Origin: a virus
IMG/VR virus record: IMGVR_UViG_3300037264_006454
Location: 1-42,358 of that record
Strand: one strand, 5' to 3'
DNA length: 42,358 nt
Part shown: piece by piece, positions 31,291 through 39,045 of the stretch
How the letters are laid out: each line of letters starts with the position of its first letter
Position numbering within the stretch: the first letter of the stretch is position 1
Translations under genes and position numbers: made by a program
Notes under the pieces: model-generated
Told to the model about the DNA's origin: nothing
Databases searched by the model: none
Seen by the model: the letters and a program-made list of their open reading frames with translations, nothing else

Positions 31291-31615
31291 AAAAATTAAT
31301 GTCCTGTTCTCCCGCGGCTGCATCACCTGTGATCGGCCTGAAAGAGACCCTGGTTCCCTGGGGGATGCGCAGCGGAACACGACCATTACCGCCAGGGAAG
31401 ATCAGCATCTGAGGTACCTCGGAAGCGGCCGCCCCAAAACCAAGTTCTAGTGTCAGCCCGCTCGAGTCAAAAATCTCTATCTCGGTTGCTGGCGCTGATA
31501 GCGAAGAAGTTACCTCTGTCCAGGCCCCGTTGTTGACGGGGGTGAGCAGGTAATCAATTCGCGAGAAGAAAAGCGGTGGCTTTCCAATGTCGGCAAGCAA
31601 TCCTGCGTTAGCCAT
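31283..31615 (-). CDS. Small virion-operon protein (110 aa)
   Basis: 110 residues from the ATG at 31615, which overlaps the 248-aa gene end. It starts MANAGLLADIGKPPLFFSRI, then is beta-rich (EIEIFDSSGLTLELGFGA, PQMLIFPGGNGRVPLRIPQG, TRVSFRPITG). The pattern resembles small phage tail-tip or fibre-connector proteins. The stop overlaps the signal-peptide start of the 1344-aa gene, so both are translated together. Confidence 0.6.
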   Translation of the reverse strand: MANAGLLADIGKPPLFFSRIDYLLTPVNNGAWTEVTSSLSAPATEIEIFDSSGLTLELGFGAAASEVPQMLIFPGGNGRVPLRIPQGTRVSFRPITGDAAAGEQDINFYG

Positions 31616-32354
31616 TGGCCCTCCGGGCAACGTAATCTTGTACTTCTTTGAGCCGGGCCAGCTGTACGCCGAGTGCCGCATCTACTTCGGACGGCATCAC
31701 CGGCCACTGGCTCTTTACGGTAGCGGCCAGAACCAAATCGTTATTGAGCTCATCGAGCGCCTCTTGGCACCCTGCAATAAAGAGGGTCTGCGGCAAGTAT
31801 ACAACACCAGACTTCTTGGCGCAGGCCGCAATGTATCCCTTAATTTCTTCCTCGAACACAGCCTTGGGACGGATGGTAAGGAGCGCCTTGAGGGTCCAGG
31901 CTACCTCGTCCAGTTCAAGGGGTTGGATGTAACTGAAGCTGACCATGTTTTCACAAAACGCATGCCCCACCTTTTCAAACACGTGCCAGTTCTCGAAAGG
32001 GGCATCAGTTTTTGCCACTACCTGTACGGCCTGGATCATGTTCCGGAGCTCATCAGAAGGAGAAATCCCGTGGTCTACTTCAAGGGTTTGCCAAATTGTT
32101 TCAGGTTCCCAGTCTCTCCACTCCTCACCGTAGTCCTGAGTAAGGGTGGCAAAGAGCTGCAGCGTGGAGACGCCACCTGTCTTTTCCAGTAACTTGTGGG
32201 TACCAGCGCCTAAAACTCTTTTAGCGATGCTTGCGCCGACGGGCTTCCTTTTGGCTATGTCTTTTGCAAACCCTACGGCTTGGCGGAGGATCTCTTCTTT
32301 GCTACCAGAGACCCTATCCATGAACCTCTGCGTGTCTTCATCATAGTGAGCCAT
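31608..32354 (-). CDS. Unknown helical virion-operon protein (248 aa)
   Basis: 248 residues, mostly helical, with Trp-rich segments (EEWRDWEPETIWQTLEVDHG near 93-112, ENWHVFEKVGHAFCEN near 141-156). No membrane segment or catalytic motif seen. It is translationally coupled to the 359-aa gene before it and the 110-aa gene after it. The helical makeup and position suggest a neck, tail-assembly or scaffold-type protein. Confidence 0.6.
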   Translation of the reverse strand: MAHYDEDTQRFMDRVSGSKEEILRQAVGFAKDIAKRKPVGASIAKRVLGAGTHKLLEKTGGVSTLQLFATLTQDYGEEWRDWEPETIWQTLEVDHGISPSDELRNMIQAVQVVAKTDAPFENWHVFEKVGHAFCENMVSFSYIQPLELDEVAWTLKALLTIRPKAVFEEEIKGYIAACAKKSGVVYLPQTLFIAGCQEALDELNNDLVLAATVKSQWPVMPSEVDAALGVQLARLKEVQDYVARRANG

Positions 32355-33420
32355 CGGCGATACCCGCTATGATTTCTTTCGCGTCCATTGGCAGAGAATC
32401 AAAAATGGATGCGCCTTCTTTTTTCAGGGAGTCAGCGATGCTTTCGCCGAAGTACTCCTTGATCTTTGCGTACTTGTCGATTGCAAGCTTTCCGATCGCG
32501 TCCGCGGTCAGGTCCTGGTACGACGCGCTCTTGTACATGAAGCCGGGGTTCTTCTGATTGACGAAGGTGGCTTCGTACGGATTGATCAGATACCCGCCGT
32601 AGTACCGGTCCAGTCCGGCACGCTTATCAAAGCCGTGCAGGAGCCTAGCAAATTCGATGGGGGCCATGTCTTTTTTCATGGACGCCATCTTATCCAGAGC
32701 AGAAGTAAATTTGGGGTCAGCCACGTCCAATAGCGACTTGCGGCTAGCAAGGTGGGCGTCGATGTGAGCGCCGTAGGCGTTGGCAGCGTACTTGCTGATC
32801 TCGCCCTTCAGTACGGTGCCGAGCTCGCCAGCGCGCTTCTGCAGGGCGCAGGCATACTTGTGTCGGTACTCGAGCGGCATATCTTTTGCGAACTGGCTAA
32901 AGTACTCGTTGCCTAGCTTCACGTGCGCAGCCGTGGGAAAAGCGTACTGAGCGAAAGTGTAGTTGTCCGCGATTTGCTGGACCTCGGCGAACTTGGACAG
33001 GTCGACTTCAGTGGTTCTGCTGACCTTGGCCGAGCTGGGTAAGTCACCCTCGTAGAACACGTTGGAAGAGGCTTCCTTAGCCATGCCTTCGACTGCTGTG
33101 GTCGTGGGGATCCCGAACTGGTCGCAGGCGCGCTTGATGTGGTGAGCGGCAATTTCCTGGGCTTCTTTGGGCAACCGCCAATGAGTTTCGTTGAAGTATT
33201 GATTAGAGAGCCAGGCGTTGCTGTGGGTATCGACCGGGAATTTGTTTAGCTTAGAGGCCTTCTTGGTAATGACTGAGAGAGCGTAATCGTTGTCCGTGAG
33301 CTCGCGTTTTTCCGAGTCGGTCATCAGGTAGATCTTAGGATCGATCTTGGCCAGTTTTCGGATATACGTGCGCTCGACATCGTCATATGCGTCGAGCATT
33401 TGGTTAGCGAGCTTGAACAT
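32341..33420 (-). CDS. Unknown helical protein, possible internal virion protein (359 aa)
   Basis: 359 residues, Ala/Lys-rich and mostly helical, starting MFKLANQMLDAYDDVERTYI. CAGGAGAAAGTTC before the ATG supports the start. It contains several KRA-type motifs (QKRAGELG near 192, FDKRAGLDRYYGG near 266), which resemble the core of the shared tag but are internal, so I do not count it as a tagged protein. The composition suits an internal head or assembly protein. No family recognised. Confidence 0.6.
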   Translation of the reverse strand: MFKLANQMLDAYDDVERTYIRKLAKIDPKIYLMTDSEKRELTDNDYALSVITKKASKLNKFPVDTHSNAWLSNQYFNETHWRLPKEAQEIAAHHIKRACDQFGIPTTTAVEGMAKEASSNVFYEGDLPSSAKVSRTTEVDLSKFAEVQQIADNYTFAQYAFPTAAHVKLGNEYFSQFAKDMPLEYRHKYACALQKRAGELGTVLKGEISKYAANAYGAHIDAHLASRKSLLDVADPKFTSALDKMASMKKDMAPIEFARLLHGFDKRAGLDRYYGGYLINPYEATFVNQKNPGFMYKSASYQDLTADAIGKLAIDKYAKIKEYFGESIADSLKKEGASIFDSLPMDAKEIIAGIADGSL

Positions 33421-33455
33421 GAACTTTCTCCTGTAGCCTTAAATCTACCACATCC

Positions 33456-34031
33456 TCATGGTATAGGAGGCAGCAAATCCAAGAGCGACGCCGTCGGCAG
33501 ATCCGGAACCGTAAACTGGTTTTTGATTCCGGCCGGATCTATCTCGACCAATACCACTGCCCCCCTTACCATATTCACGCTGAAGCTTCCTTCGGCGCCC
33601 GGGTAAGTCGTAATTCGATCTGACACCACTAATGAATCGCCGGTCCGCTTTGGAACGCCGGCTATTCTGAAAACAATCCTGGTCCCTGCTGCCGGTACTC
33701 CGCCAAGGTCGACGACGTTGCCGGATATCGTGCAAAGGTTAGGCGGTACTAACGAAGCCTCTTTGAGGAACAGGGCCGATTGCGCCCTTTCCGAGGCACT
33801 GATCACAGTGAACAGAGAGTCGTCATAGATGATGTACTGGACGGTCACAAACTTTGTATTGGGCATTACCAGTGTGTAGTTGGTGTACTGGCCCAGGCCC
33901 ACATGGGCGAGGACTGCGGGTGAGCCGGCTATCTGGGCACCGGCATCGTTTTTGACTACGGCTCTTACATGCTTGGTCGTGGCCGATGCGGCCAGTTGTA
34001 CAGAGAGGGGAAGTGCGTCTCCGACTTGCAT
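33456..34031 (-). CDS. Two-domain virion beta-sandwich protein (191 aa)
   Basis: 191 residues. Residues 1-90 (DALPLSVQLAAS, HVRAVVKNDAGAQIAGSP, VGLGQYTNYTLVMP, YIIYDDSLFTV) match the N-terminal domain of the 195-aa protein at 25985. Residues 97-191 (CTISGNVVDLGGVPAAGTRI, GSFSVNM, FTVPDLPTASLLDLLP) match the C-terminal domain of the 274-aa protein at 24612. So this gene looks like a recombined combination of two neighbouring architectures. Its role is probably attachment or decoration of the virion surface. Confidence 0.65.
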   Translation of the reverse strand: MQVGDALPLSVQLAASATTKHVRAVVKNDAGAQIAGSPAVLAHVGLGQYTNYTLVMPNTKFVTVQYIIYDDSLFTVISASERAQSALFLKEASLVPPNLCTISGNVVDLGGVPAAGTRIVFRIAGVPKRTGDSLVVSDRITTYPGAEGSFSVNMVRGAVVLVEIDPAGIKNQFTVPDLPTASLLDLLPPIP

Positions 34032-34471
34032 TACAAGACCTTCTGCGCCGCAAGACGGGCAACTACCGCTACCGTTGCTCCAGCGGCCGCTCCAACAGAG
34101 GTGGCCTTAATTCGCTCATGCGCGGATAGACTGAACGGGAAGGAGGCTGGAAACGCCCGAGTTACGGCCCCATCCTCGTCAATGATAGTGAAGGTCGGGG
34201 TGCAGGCTGTTCCGTAGGCACTTTCGATCACGACCGGGCGCCCCTGGAAGGAAAAGAGGCCGCCCTTAGTCAGTGCCGACCATTTGACTTGGCCAGCGGA
34301 AACTACTGGGTCAAGGTCATCAGCTGCCAGGACAGCGGTCTCCGGCCGTTCACCGGCGAAGTCGGTTGCCCCCGCCATTTTGTGGATCAGCGCGGCCGGA
34401 TCGGCACACACATACGTATAACGGTTTCGGGGTCCTATGAAGGGAACGTTGTTGTCCGCGGTAACTGGCAT
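34031..34471 (-). CDS. Small virion-operon protein (146 aa)
   Basis: 146 residues, starting MPVTADNNVPFIGPRNRYTY, Ala-rich, with beta strands (FSFQGRPVVIESAYG, PTFTIIDEDGAVTRAF) and an Ala/Val-rich helix at the end (GAAAGATVAVVARLAAQKVL). The stop overlaps the next gene (TAATG). GGAAGGATAATTGAGCC precedes the start. No family recognised; a decoration or stopper protein is a reasonable guess. Confidence 0.55.
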   Translation of the reverse strand: MPVTADNNVPFIGPRNRYTYVCADPAALIHKMAGATDFAGERPETAVLAADDLDPVVSAGQVKWSALTKGGLFSFQGRPVVIESAYGTACTPTFTIIDEDGAVTRAFPASFPFSLSAHERIKATSVGAAAGATVAVVARLAAQKVL

Positions 34472-34474
34472 GGC

Positions 34475-34633
34475 TCAATTATCCTTCCTTTTAACAGCAG
34501 CTGCAAGGCTATCAGGGCTTAGAGTCCACGTCATCTTCGGCTTGCACTCCGCCTTCTCAAGGGCGCGCTTTGCCCTTTTTTCGGCGCGGCGCTTTCGTTC
34601 CTGACGGTTCTTTTCGAAGTTCTTTCTCTTCAG
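34475..34633 (-). CDS. Basic helical protein embedded after the membrane gene, probable CTG start (52 aa)
   Basis: A strongly basic reading frame, KRKNFEKNRQERKRRAEKRA, then a short tail to the stop at 34475. There is no ATG in frame near the start of the meaningful part. A CTG at 34633 is preceded by AAGGAGG at a six-base distance and is the best candidate; the frame does extend further up to an ATG at 34738 with unlikely sequence. It overlaps the 88-aa membrane gene in another frame. Nested small genes with a membrane protein and a charged coil occur in phage lysis cassettes, but no lipobox is present here. Confidence 0.4.
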   Translation of the reverse strand: MKRKNFEKNRQERKRRAEKRAKRALEKAECKPKMTWTLSPDSLAAAVKRKDN

Positions 34634-34823
34634 AAGCTGCCTCCTTGAGAAGGGACTTTTTAAAAGCCTGGTACTTACGCCACAGGTAGGTGGTGACCAC
34701 CATGACGATGAGGCCAGATAGCAATCTGGCATGGCCAATGAGACCGGAGGAATGGCTGATGACCCATTCTGTAACGGAGGCGACTACGTCCCTGATTTGT
34801 TCTCTGATCGGATCCATGGTCAT
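34557..34823 (-). CDS. Single-pass membrane protein (88 aa), possible lysis component
   Basis: 88 residues with one membrane helix at about 30-47 (LIGHARLLSGLIVMVVTTYLW) followed by a basic and charged tail (KYQAFKKSLLKEAASEEKEL, then many Lys/Arg). GGAGGCGCCT precedes the ATG. The shape (short N-terminus, one helix, charged tail) is that of an inner-membrane spanin or small holin partner. It lies directly after the multi-pass 125-aa protein and a hairpin. Confidence 0.55.
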   Translation of the reverse strand: MTMDPIREQIRDVVASVTEWVISHSSGLIGHARLLSGLIVMVVTTYLWRKYQAFKKSLLKEAASEEKELRKEPSGTKAPRRKKGKARP

Positions 34824-34840
34824 AGGCGCCTCCGTTAAAG

Positions 34841-34872
34841 CCCTCCCGTCACCAGCGCTGGTGACGGGAGGG
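34841..34872 (-). terminator. Perfect 32-bp inverted repeat between the two membrane genes
   Basis: CCCTCCCGTCACCAGC is followed immediately by its exact reverse complement. On the leftward transcript the hairpin is followed by GCTTTAAC, so it may act as a terminator or attenuator setting the ratio of the 125-aa protein to the genes after it. The lack of any loop bases beyond the central four is unusual. Confidence 0.6.
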
Positions 34873-34886
34873 AGCGCGGCTGGTAG

Positions 34887-35264
34887 TTAAGGCTTCAAAC
34901 CACCCAAGAGCATTTCAATGAAGGCGATTACCCGCTTGATGCCGCCTCCAATGAAGGGTGCACTTTTTAGCGCGTCCAACAGTTCGTGGAGCGCGATAGC
35001 GCCGCCACCAGTGAGGAGCGCTGCCAGCGCCGTTTCCAGAGTGAACGGGCTCACGGCCAGCAGGGCGATTACGAGACTGAGCAAGGGAGCAAGGAATACC
35101 TTGAACTCCCCCAGCTTGTCCCAGATGAGGCTCCTCAGGAAGGACACCTTCATGGAAGAGATGAGCATGGTAATGATGGCGGAAGCCGCCATGGTTCCGC
35201 TCATGCCGTTGAACGTGCCAAAAGACTGCAGCACTTGGGATAGCCACATGGCTAAGTCATCCAT
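34887..35264 (-). CDS. Multi-pass small membrane protein, holin-like (125 aa)
   Basis: 125 residues with hydrophobic segments near 22-40 (MSGTMAASAIITMLISS), 55-72 (VFLAPLLSLVIALLAVS) and 76-95 (LETALAALLTGGGAIALHEL). Small multi-pass proteins with a positively charged end are typical of holins, which open the inner membrane at the end of infection. CAAGGAGAATAAT precedes the ATG. No endolysin gene was found nearby, so holin is only a structural guess; a phage-encoded membrane anchor is the alternative. The 114 bases upstream (35265-35378) separate it from the divergent oxygenase genes and contain TATAGC-like promoter words. Confidence 0.6.
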   Translation of the reverse strand: MDDLAMWLSQVLQSFGTFNGMSGTMAASAIITMLISSMKVSFLRSLIWDKLGEFKVFLAPLLSLVIALLAVSPFTLETALAALLTGGGAIALHELLDALKSAPFIGGGIKRVIAFIEMLLGGLKP

Positions 35265-35378
35265 ATTATTCTCCTTGTTTTAGTGGGCCGCTACGTTGTG
35301 CGAGATATCTCAGTATAGCACAGCCACTCTGAGTATGATTAGTGGCCATAGATATGCAGCCATGCTAAGACCTGACCA

Positions 35379-35876
35379 ATGAATCCAACAATCATCCGGC
35401 CCTTTTCTGACGGCGTGTTCAGTGACTTGGCAGGTCATGTACGGGAGGTCCGCAGAATCTTTGAAGGCACTCCCTGGCATGACGTGGGGGCTCCTGACAA
35501 GGACCGGTTCAATCGTTATTGGTTTCACAATCTGCCGCTTTTGGTAAAGCTCCACAAAGAATTGAAGGTGGATGAAATCTTCGGAGAACCAGTAAAGCCA
35601 AGCTACGTCTTCCTCTCTATGTACGGTGATGAAGGCATCTGCCCACTCCACACCGACCGCCCCCAGTGCAAGTATACGGCAGACCTCTGTATAGATCAGA
35701 AGGAAGTGTGGCCCATCATGGTCAGCGACGAGGAGTATCTGCTTCAGCCCGGAGAAGCCCTCTGCTACTCAGGAACGGACCACCCCCACTACAGAAATAG
35801 AATCCAACCTGGAAACTTTTGCAACCTGGCCTTCTTTCATTTTGTCCCGGTAGCGTTTGAAGGGAGACTTGAGTAA
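35379..35876 (+). CDS. 2-oxoglutarate/Fe(II)-dependent oxygenase (165 aa)
   Basis: 165 residues with a jelly-roll oxygenase pattern. The iron-binding triad is His91-x-Asp93 (PLHTDRP) with a distal His at 135 or 137 (GTDHPHYRNR), and Arg139/141 is a candidate 2-oxoglutarate anchor. Strands around LQPGEALCYSG match the usual pre-distal-His segment. These enzymes use O2 and 2-oxoglutarate to hydroxylate proteins, nucleobases or small molecules. It is one of only two plus-strand genes in the virion module and is coupled to a second oxygenase (TAATG overlap). The ribosome site is weak. The substrate is not known. Confidence 0.85.
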   Translation: MNPTIIRPFSDGVFSDLAGHVREVRRIFEGTPWHDVGAPDKDRFNRYWFHNLPLLVKLHKELKVDEIFGEPVKPSYVFLSMYGDEGICPLHTDRPQCKYTADLCIDQKEVWPIMVSDEEYLLQPGEALCYSGTDHPHYRNRIQPGNFCNLAFFHFVPVAFEGRLE

Positions 35877-36463
35877 TGCCTTTTGTTTTGCCTCAGCCAG
35901 TTCGGCCAGAAGTCGCCCCGTATGTTTTTTTCAAAGACTTTTTGACGAAGGAAGAGTGTGAAAAATTAATATCACTTTCCAAAAACCTCTCACCAGAAAT
36001 AGCCCGCATCGGGGGGGACACCCCCGGTGGGGCAGTGGTCCCAGAAAAAAGGAAGACAGAGCTTTACTGGATACACTGGAGAGCGGATGTCACCTGGCTC
36101 TTCGAACGAATGGCAAATGCTGTATACAACGCCAATGTGAAATGGTGGGGCTACCATCTTGCTGGATTTAACGAAGCGATGCAGCTCACTCACTATCGTG
36201 GGGATGATAAAGGGTTCTACGGCTGGCATGAGGACCACGGCGACCAGGCCGGGTTTTCTCATCGGAAACTTTCTTCGGTGATCCTTCTCAATGACCAATT
36301 TGAAGGTGGAAACTTCGAACTGTTCCATCACGGCAAGCCAAACGAACTCACTGTTGGCAGTATGATTTTATTTCCCAGCTTCCGTGTTCACCGAGTTACT
36401 GAAGTAATCAAAGGCGACCGCTGGAGCCTTGTTAGCTGGGTCAGTGGACCACCCTTTGTTTAA
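35876..36463 (+). CDS. Prolyl-hydroxylase-like (P4H/PKHD-type) 2-oxoglutarate oxygenase (195 aa)
   Basis: 195 residues with a complete P4H/PKHD-type core: His118-x-Asp120 (WHEDHGD), then SSVILLNDQFEGGNFEL, a distal His172 (FPSFRVHRVTEV) and Arg182 (DRWSLVSWVSGPPF) to hold 2-oxoglutarate. This subfamily includes prolyl and lysyl hydroxylases acting on proteins. Its start overlaps the stop of the first oxygenase, and its own stop shares the TTTAAA with the stop of the oppositely oriented glycine-rich gene. That gene encodes Gly-x-Pro-like tracts, so a virion adhesin is a candidate substrate (inference). Confidence 0.9.
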   Translation: MPFVLPQPVRPEVAPYVFFKDFLTKEECEKLISLSKNLSPEIARIGGDTPGGAVVPEKRKTELYWIHWRADVTWLFERMANAVYNANVKWWGYHLAGFNEAMQLTHYRGDDKGFYGWHEDHGDQAGFSHRKLSSVILLNDQFEGGNFELFHHGKPNELTVGSMILFPSFRVHRVTEVIKGDRWSLVSWVSGPPFV

Positions 36464-38328
36464 AGACTTCCCTTGTAACCAGATCCAGGCAAAGGACCGG
36501 CGGGTGCAAGCGGAGCCGAAGGTCCGTCCGGTGTGGATGACGCGTAAGTGACTCCGTCAGTGAGGAAGGTCACTCGCACTCTGCCTCCACCACCAGCGCC
36601 GCCAACCACTCCACCTTCCCCGGCCCCGCCGGCGCCAGCACAAAAGGTGAGAGATGGGGCAGGTGTAGGTCCGCCGCCGCCGTTGCCTCCTAGTGCTCCG
36701 GGAGCCCCCGCACCGCCCGCAGCTGGATTAGCAAGTGCAGAGGAGATCACCCCTGTCTGGTAGTACAAATAAATACTGCCACCAGCGCCGCTGCCTCCCC
36801 CACCGCCTCCGCCGCCACCGCCTCCGCCGCCACCAGCAGAGGCGCTACCGGGATTGCCTGGGAGCCCTCCGACGCCTCCGGATCCGCTAGCCCCGCCAGA
36901 TGTGCCAGATACGCCAGAGCTTACAAAAGCCCCAGTGTTGATGGCTTTTGAGAAGATCAGAATAACTCCGCCACCTGCACCGCCAGCCCCGCCAGCAGTT
37001 CCGGCATTGCCGGGGGCTCCAGGCGTCCCAGGAGCACCGGCTGGACCGCCGCCTGGACCGCCCGGTGCATCTCCGCCTTGCGAGCCAGCCGTGAATCCTC
37101 CGCCAGCTCCTCCGCCAGCTCCTCCGCCCGCACCAAAAAAGTTGGTAGGACCGGCACTGGTTCTGCCAGCTCCGCCAGTACTGCCATTGCCACCAGCGCC
37201 AGCCGCGCCACCGCCGCCACCCATAAGCAGAGTTAGCAGAGTAGCAACTCCACCAGAGCCTCCGGGCGATGCTATGGTTGGGTTAGCTGGCGCACCAGCC
37301 CCGCCAGATGCCCAGATGCCAGTGGCCGCAGGACCGGGCGGTGAGCCAGGCGCACCAGCCCCGCCAATTCCACTTCCGGCATCGCCTCCCGCAGAGCCGT
37401 TGCCTCCGGTTGGGTTTGGAGTGACGCCGGACCAAAAAACACCTTGCCCACCACCACCGCCACCAGCAGTAGCGCTACTTCCAGTACCGCCAGCCGCACC
37501 GTATCCACCACCACCGCCAGCTCCACCGCCTCCGCCACCGCCTCCGCCGCCACCACCAACCGCCTCATTTGGAACGGGATGCGTAGTTCCGCCCGGTGCT
37601 TGCGCCGGAACCGGGCCGCCGCCTCCACCACCAAATCCGAGAGCGGTCAAACCAACAACTGGCGAGCCTTGGCCATGGTCTCCCTCGCCTCTTTTGCCAG
37701 CGGCATCCCCACCTTGGTAGCCAAGCCCAGTGCCCGACACATTTCCGCCCGCCGTGCAGGTCACAGATTGAGCCATGAAAGCCACAATTCCGCCCCAGGT
37801 CCCATTCCAGGCGGAACCAGTCATGCTACCACTTGCCCCAATGGTGATACTCTCCCACTCCGGTAAGCGAATGATGTTGATCTTCTGTCCAGTTAAAGTG
37901 TCGTTGTCTACCGTAGCTCCGTAGATCTTAGTAAGGGCTGCGGCCAGAGTGATTGAAGAACCAACACCGTCTGCGGCTAGTTTGACCAGTTCCCAGTTTC
38001 CAACGTTGCCAAAATTGGTGCCATCGCCCTGTTGGTTAGTTACAAGGCAGGCGTCTCCGTTTTTGAAGTCAGTGATGACGCCGGCTCGTATTGTAACCGT
38101 GAGTGCTACCCCAGCGATCACCGTGATGGATGCGACAGGCGCGTCTACAGTTCTGGTAGCGAACGAATTGCTACCGGTACGGGCAGTGTTTAAATTTGCC
38201 GCCGAGGTCAAAGAGGCGATGTTTCCCTCAACTCCTCGACCAAACTGCGGGAAGTTAGCCAGTTCCGATGCTGCGTACTTTCCGTCGGTAGAAACGAATA
38301 GGCCGCCGTTATCTTTGATGGTTGGCAT
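36460..38328 (-). CDS. Giant glycine-rich tail adhesin candidate (622 aa)
   Basis: 622 residues. Residues 1-190 form a beta-rich head (SITVIAGVALTVTIRAG, GNWELVKLAADGVGS, EWESITIGASGSM). From about 200 to 600 the chain is dominated by Gly with Ala, Pro and Ser: long GGGG runs, collagen-like GAPGTPGAPGNAG and GLPGNPGSASAG stretches, and periodic hydrophobic strands (GGVILIFSKAINTG, GGSIYLYYQTGVISS, GGRVRVTFLTDG). That is the pattern of polyglycine-II adhesins such as phage S16 gp38 and of some bacterial surface proteins. It probably forms the host-binding tip of a tail fibre. GAGGAAGATTC precedes the ATG. The complementary strand is Pro-rich and open, but that is a shadow. Confidence 0.75.
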   Translation of the reverse strand: MPTIKDNGGLFVSTDGKYAASELANFPQFGRGVEGNIASLTSAANLNTARTGSNSFATRTVDAPVASITVIAGVALTVTIRAGVITDFKNGDACLVTNQQGDGTNFGNVGNWELVKLAADGVGSSITLAAALTKIYGATVDNDTLTGQKINIIRLPEWESITIGASGSMTGSAWNGTWGGIVAFMAQSVTCTAGGNVSGTGLGYQGGDAAGKRGEGDHGQGSPVVGLTALGFGGGGGGPVPAQAPGGTTHPVPNEAVGGGGGGGGGGGGAGGGGGYGAAGGTGSSATAGGGGGGQGVFWSGVTPNPTGGNGSAGGDAGSGIGGAGAPGSPPGPAATGIWASGGAGAPANPTIASPGGSGGVATLLTLLMGGGGGAAGAGGNGSTGGAGRTSAGPTNFFGAGGGAGGGAGGGFTAGSQGGDAPGGPGGGPAGAPGTPGAPGNAGTAGGAGGAGGGVILIFSKAINTGAFVSSGVSGTSGGASGSGGVGGLPGNPGSASAGGGGGGGGGGGGGGSGAGGSIYLYYQTGVISSALANPAAGGAGAPGALGGNGGGGPTPAPSLTFCAGAGGAGEGGVVGGAGGGGRVRVTFLTDGVTYASSTPDGPSAPLAPAGPLPGSGYKGSL

Positions 38329-38337
38329 GAATCTTCC

Positions 38338-38910
38338 TCAAGTAGTCCACTTGCTGTGGGAATCAGAATTGTCAGAGAACCCTAGATCGTACTGAATACC
38401 AGTAGAGGTACTTGGAGCCAACACCCCGTTGAATTCACAAAGCTCGATGTGGCAGCCGCTGGCGCGCAGCCGGACTCCAATTGCGGACCCCAGTGGGGGC
38501 TCGTCGAACCGGCAGTTCTCAGCGTAAAAGTAGGTACCACCGTTCACGTCGACCATGGTGATGTTGTTTACCGTCTTGAAATACATGTCGGCTATCGACG
38601 ATCTCGCCCCGGAGAACACGAAGGTACCCAGCGCTCCCATGGTGCAGATCGCGTTTTGAGCGCGACCAAGTATCTTCACGTTGGCCGGGACGGTGACGGT
38701 CACGTTGACCGTGATGGCATCTATCAAAAGGATCACGCCGCCGGCGGACGGCAAGGCTGCCAGTGCGGCTGCAAAAGTAGTTACGTCGCCGAAGCCACCG
38801 GGGGACAAAAAGACCGTTGGATACGCGCGAGTCCCGATCGGCACTCCAGCATCAGCCTGCGTCCGCTGCTTGATGTTCGTTCTGGAGTTTATGGGAATTG
38901 TTACCGGCAT
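38338..38910 (-). CDS. Beta-helix (pectate-lyase-like) tail appendage protein (190 aa)
   Basis: 190 residues. TTFAAALAALPSAGGVILLI and VTVTVPANVKILGRAQ, followed by rungs such as SSIADMYFKTVNN, TYFYAENCRF and CHIELCEFNG, are the repeating strands of a right-handed parallel beta-helix. Such folds occur in tailspikes and fibre tips, often trimeric and sometimes glycan-degrading; no acidic catalytic cluster is clear here. AGGAGATAT precedes the ATG. A very similar start of a beta-helix (THTTFAAALAAVVDGATIQV) ends the large fibre protein at 39657, so the two may be paralogous or alternative tips. Confidence 0.65.
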   Translation of the reverse strand: MPVTIPINSRTNIKQRTQADAGVPIGTRAYPTVFLSPGGFGDVTTFAAALAALPSAGGVILLIDAITVNVTVTVPANVKILGRAQNAICTMGALGTFVFSGARSSIADMYFKTVNNITMVDVNGGTYFYAENCRFDEPPLGSAIGVRLRASGCHIELCEFNGVLAPSTSTGIQYDLGFSDNSDSHSKWTT

Positions 38911-38917
38911 ATATCTC

Positions 38918-39041
38918 CTAGAACTTGATAATCCTTGGGGGCGCGTCGCAGAGCAGGTCCCCGGGCTGCGCGGCGCCGCCAGCGTACTCCTTGAAGGTCC
39001 CGGGGGGGGTCTCCTGTATGTTTGCCGACGATTTTAGACAT
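38918..39041 (-). pseudogene. Small ORF broken by a C8 homopolymer (about 40 aa if repaired)
   Basis: The ATG at 39041 starts MSKIVGKHTGDPP. At a run of eight C (plus strand G at 39002-39009) the frame shifts: one fewer C would join it to a protein-like end, GTFKEYAGGAAQPGDLL and then PPRIIKF, stopping exactly before the next gene's ribosome site. The unbroken frame instead runs into Arg-rich nonsense. The cause may be a homopolymer sequencing error, a real inactivating insertion, or a slippery-site frameshift. Its position in the fibre cluster suggests a small connector or chaperone. Confidence 0.5.
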
Positions 39042-39045
39042 AGTG

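Noticed and set aside
32341-33420. Internal GFDKRAG and QKRAG motifs as further tag copies
   Set aside because: They lie deep inside a helical protein and lack the aromatic F-W start; probably chance in a Lys/Ala-rich chain.
36854-37720. Proline-rich plus-strand frame (288 codons)
   Set aside because: It is the complement of the glycine codons of the 622-aa gene; no ribosome site or neighbours on that strand.
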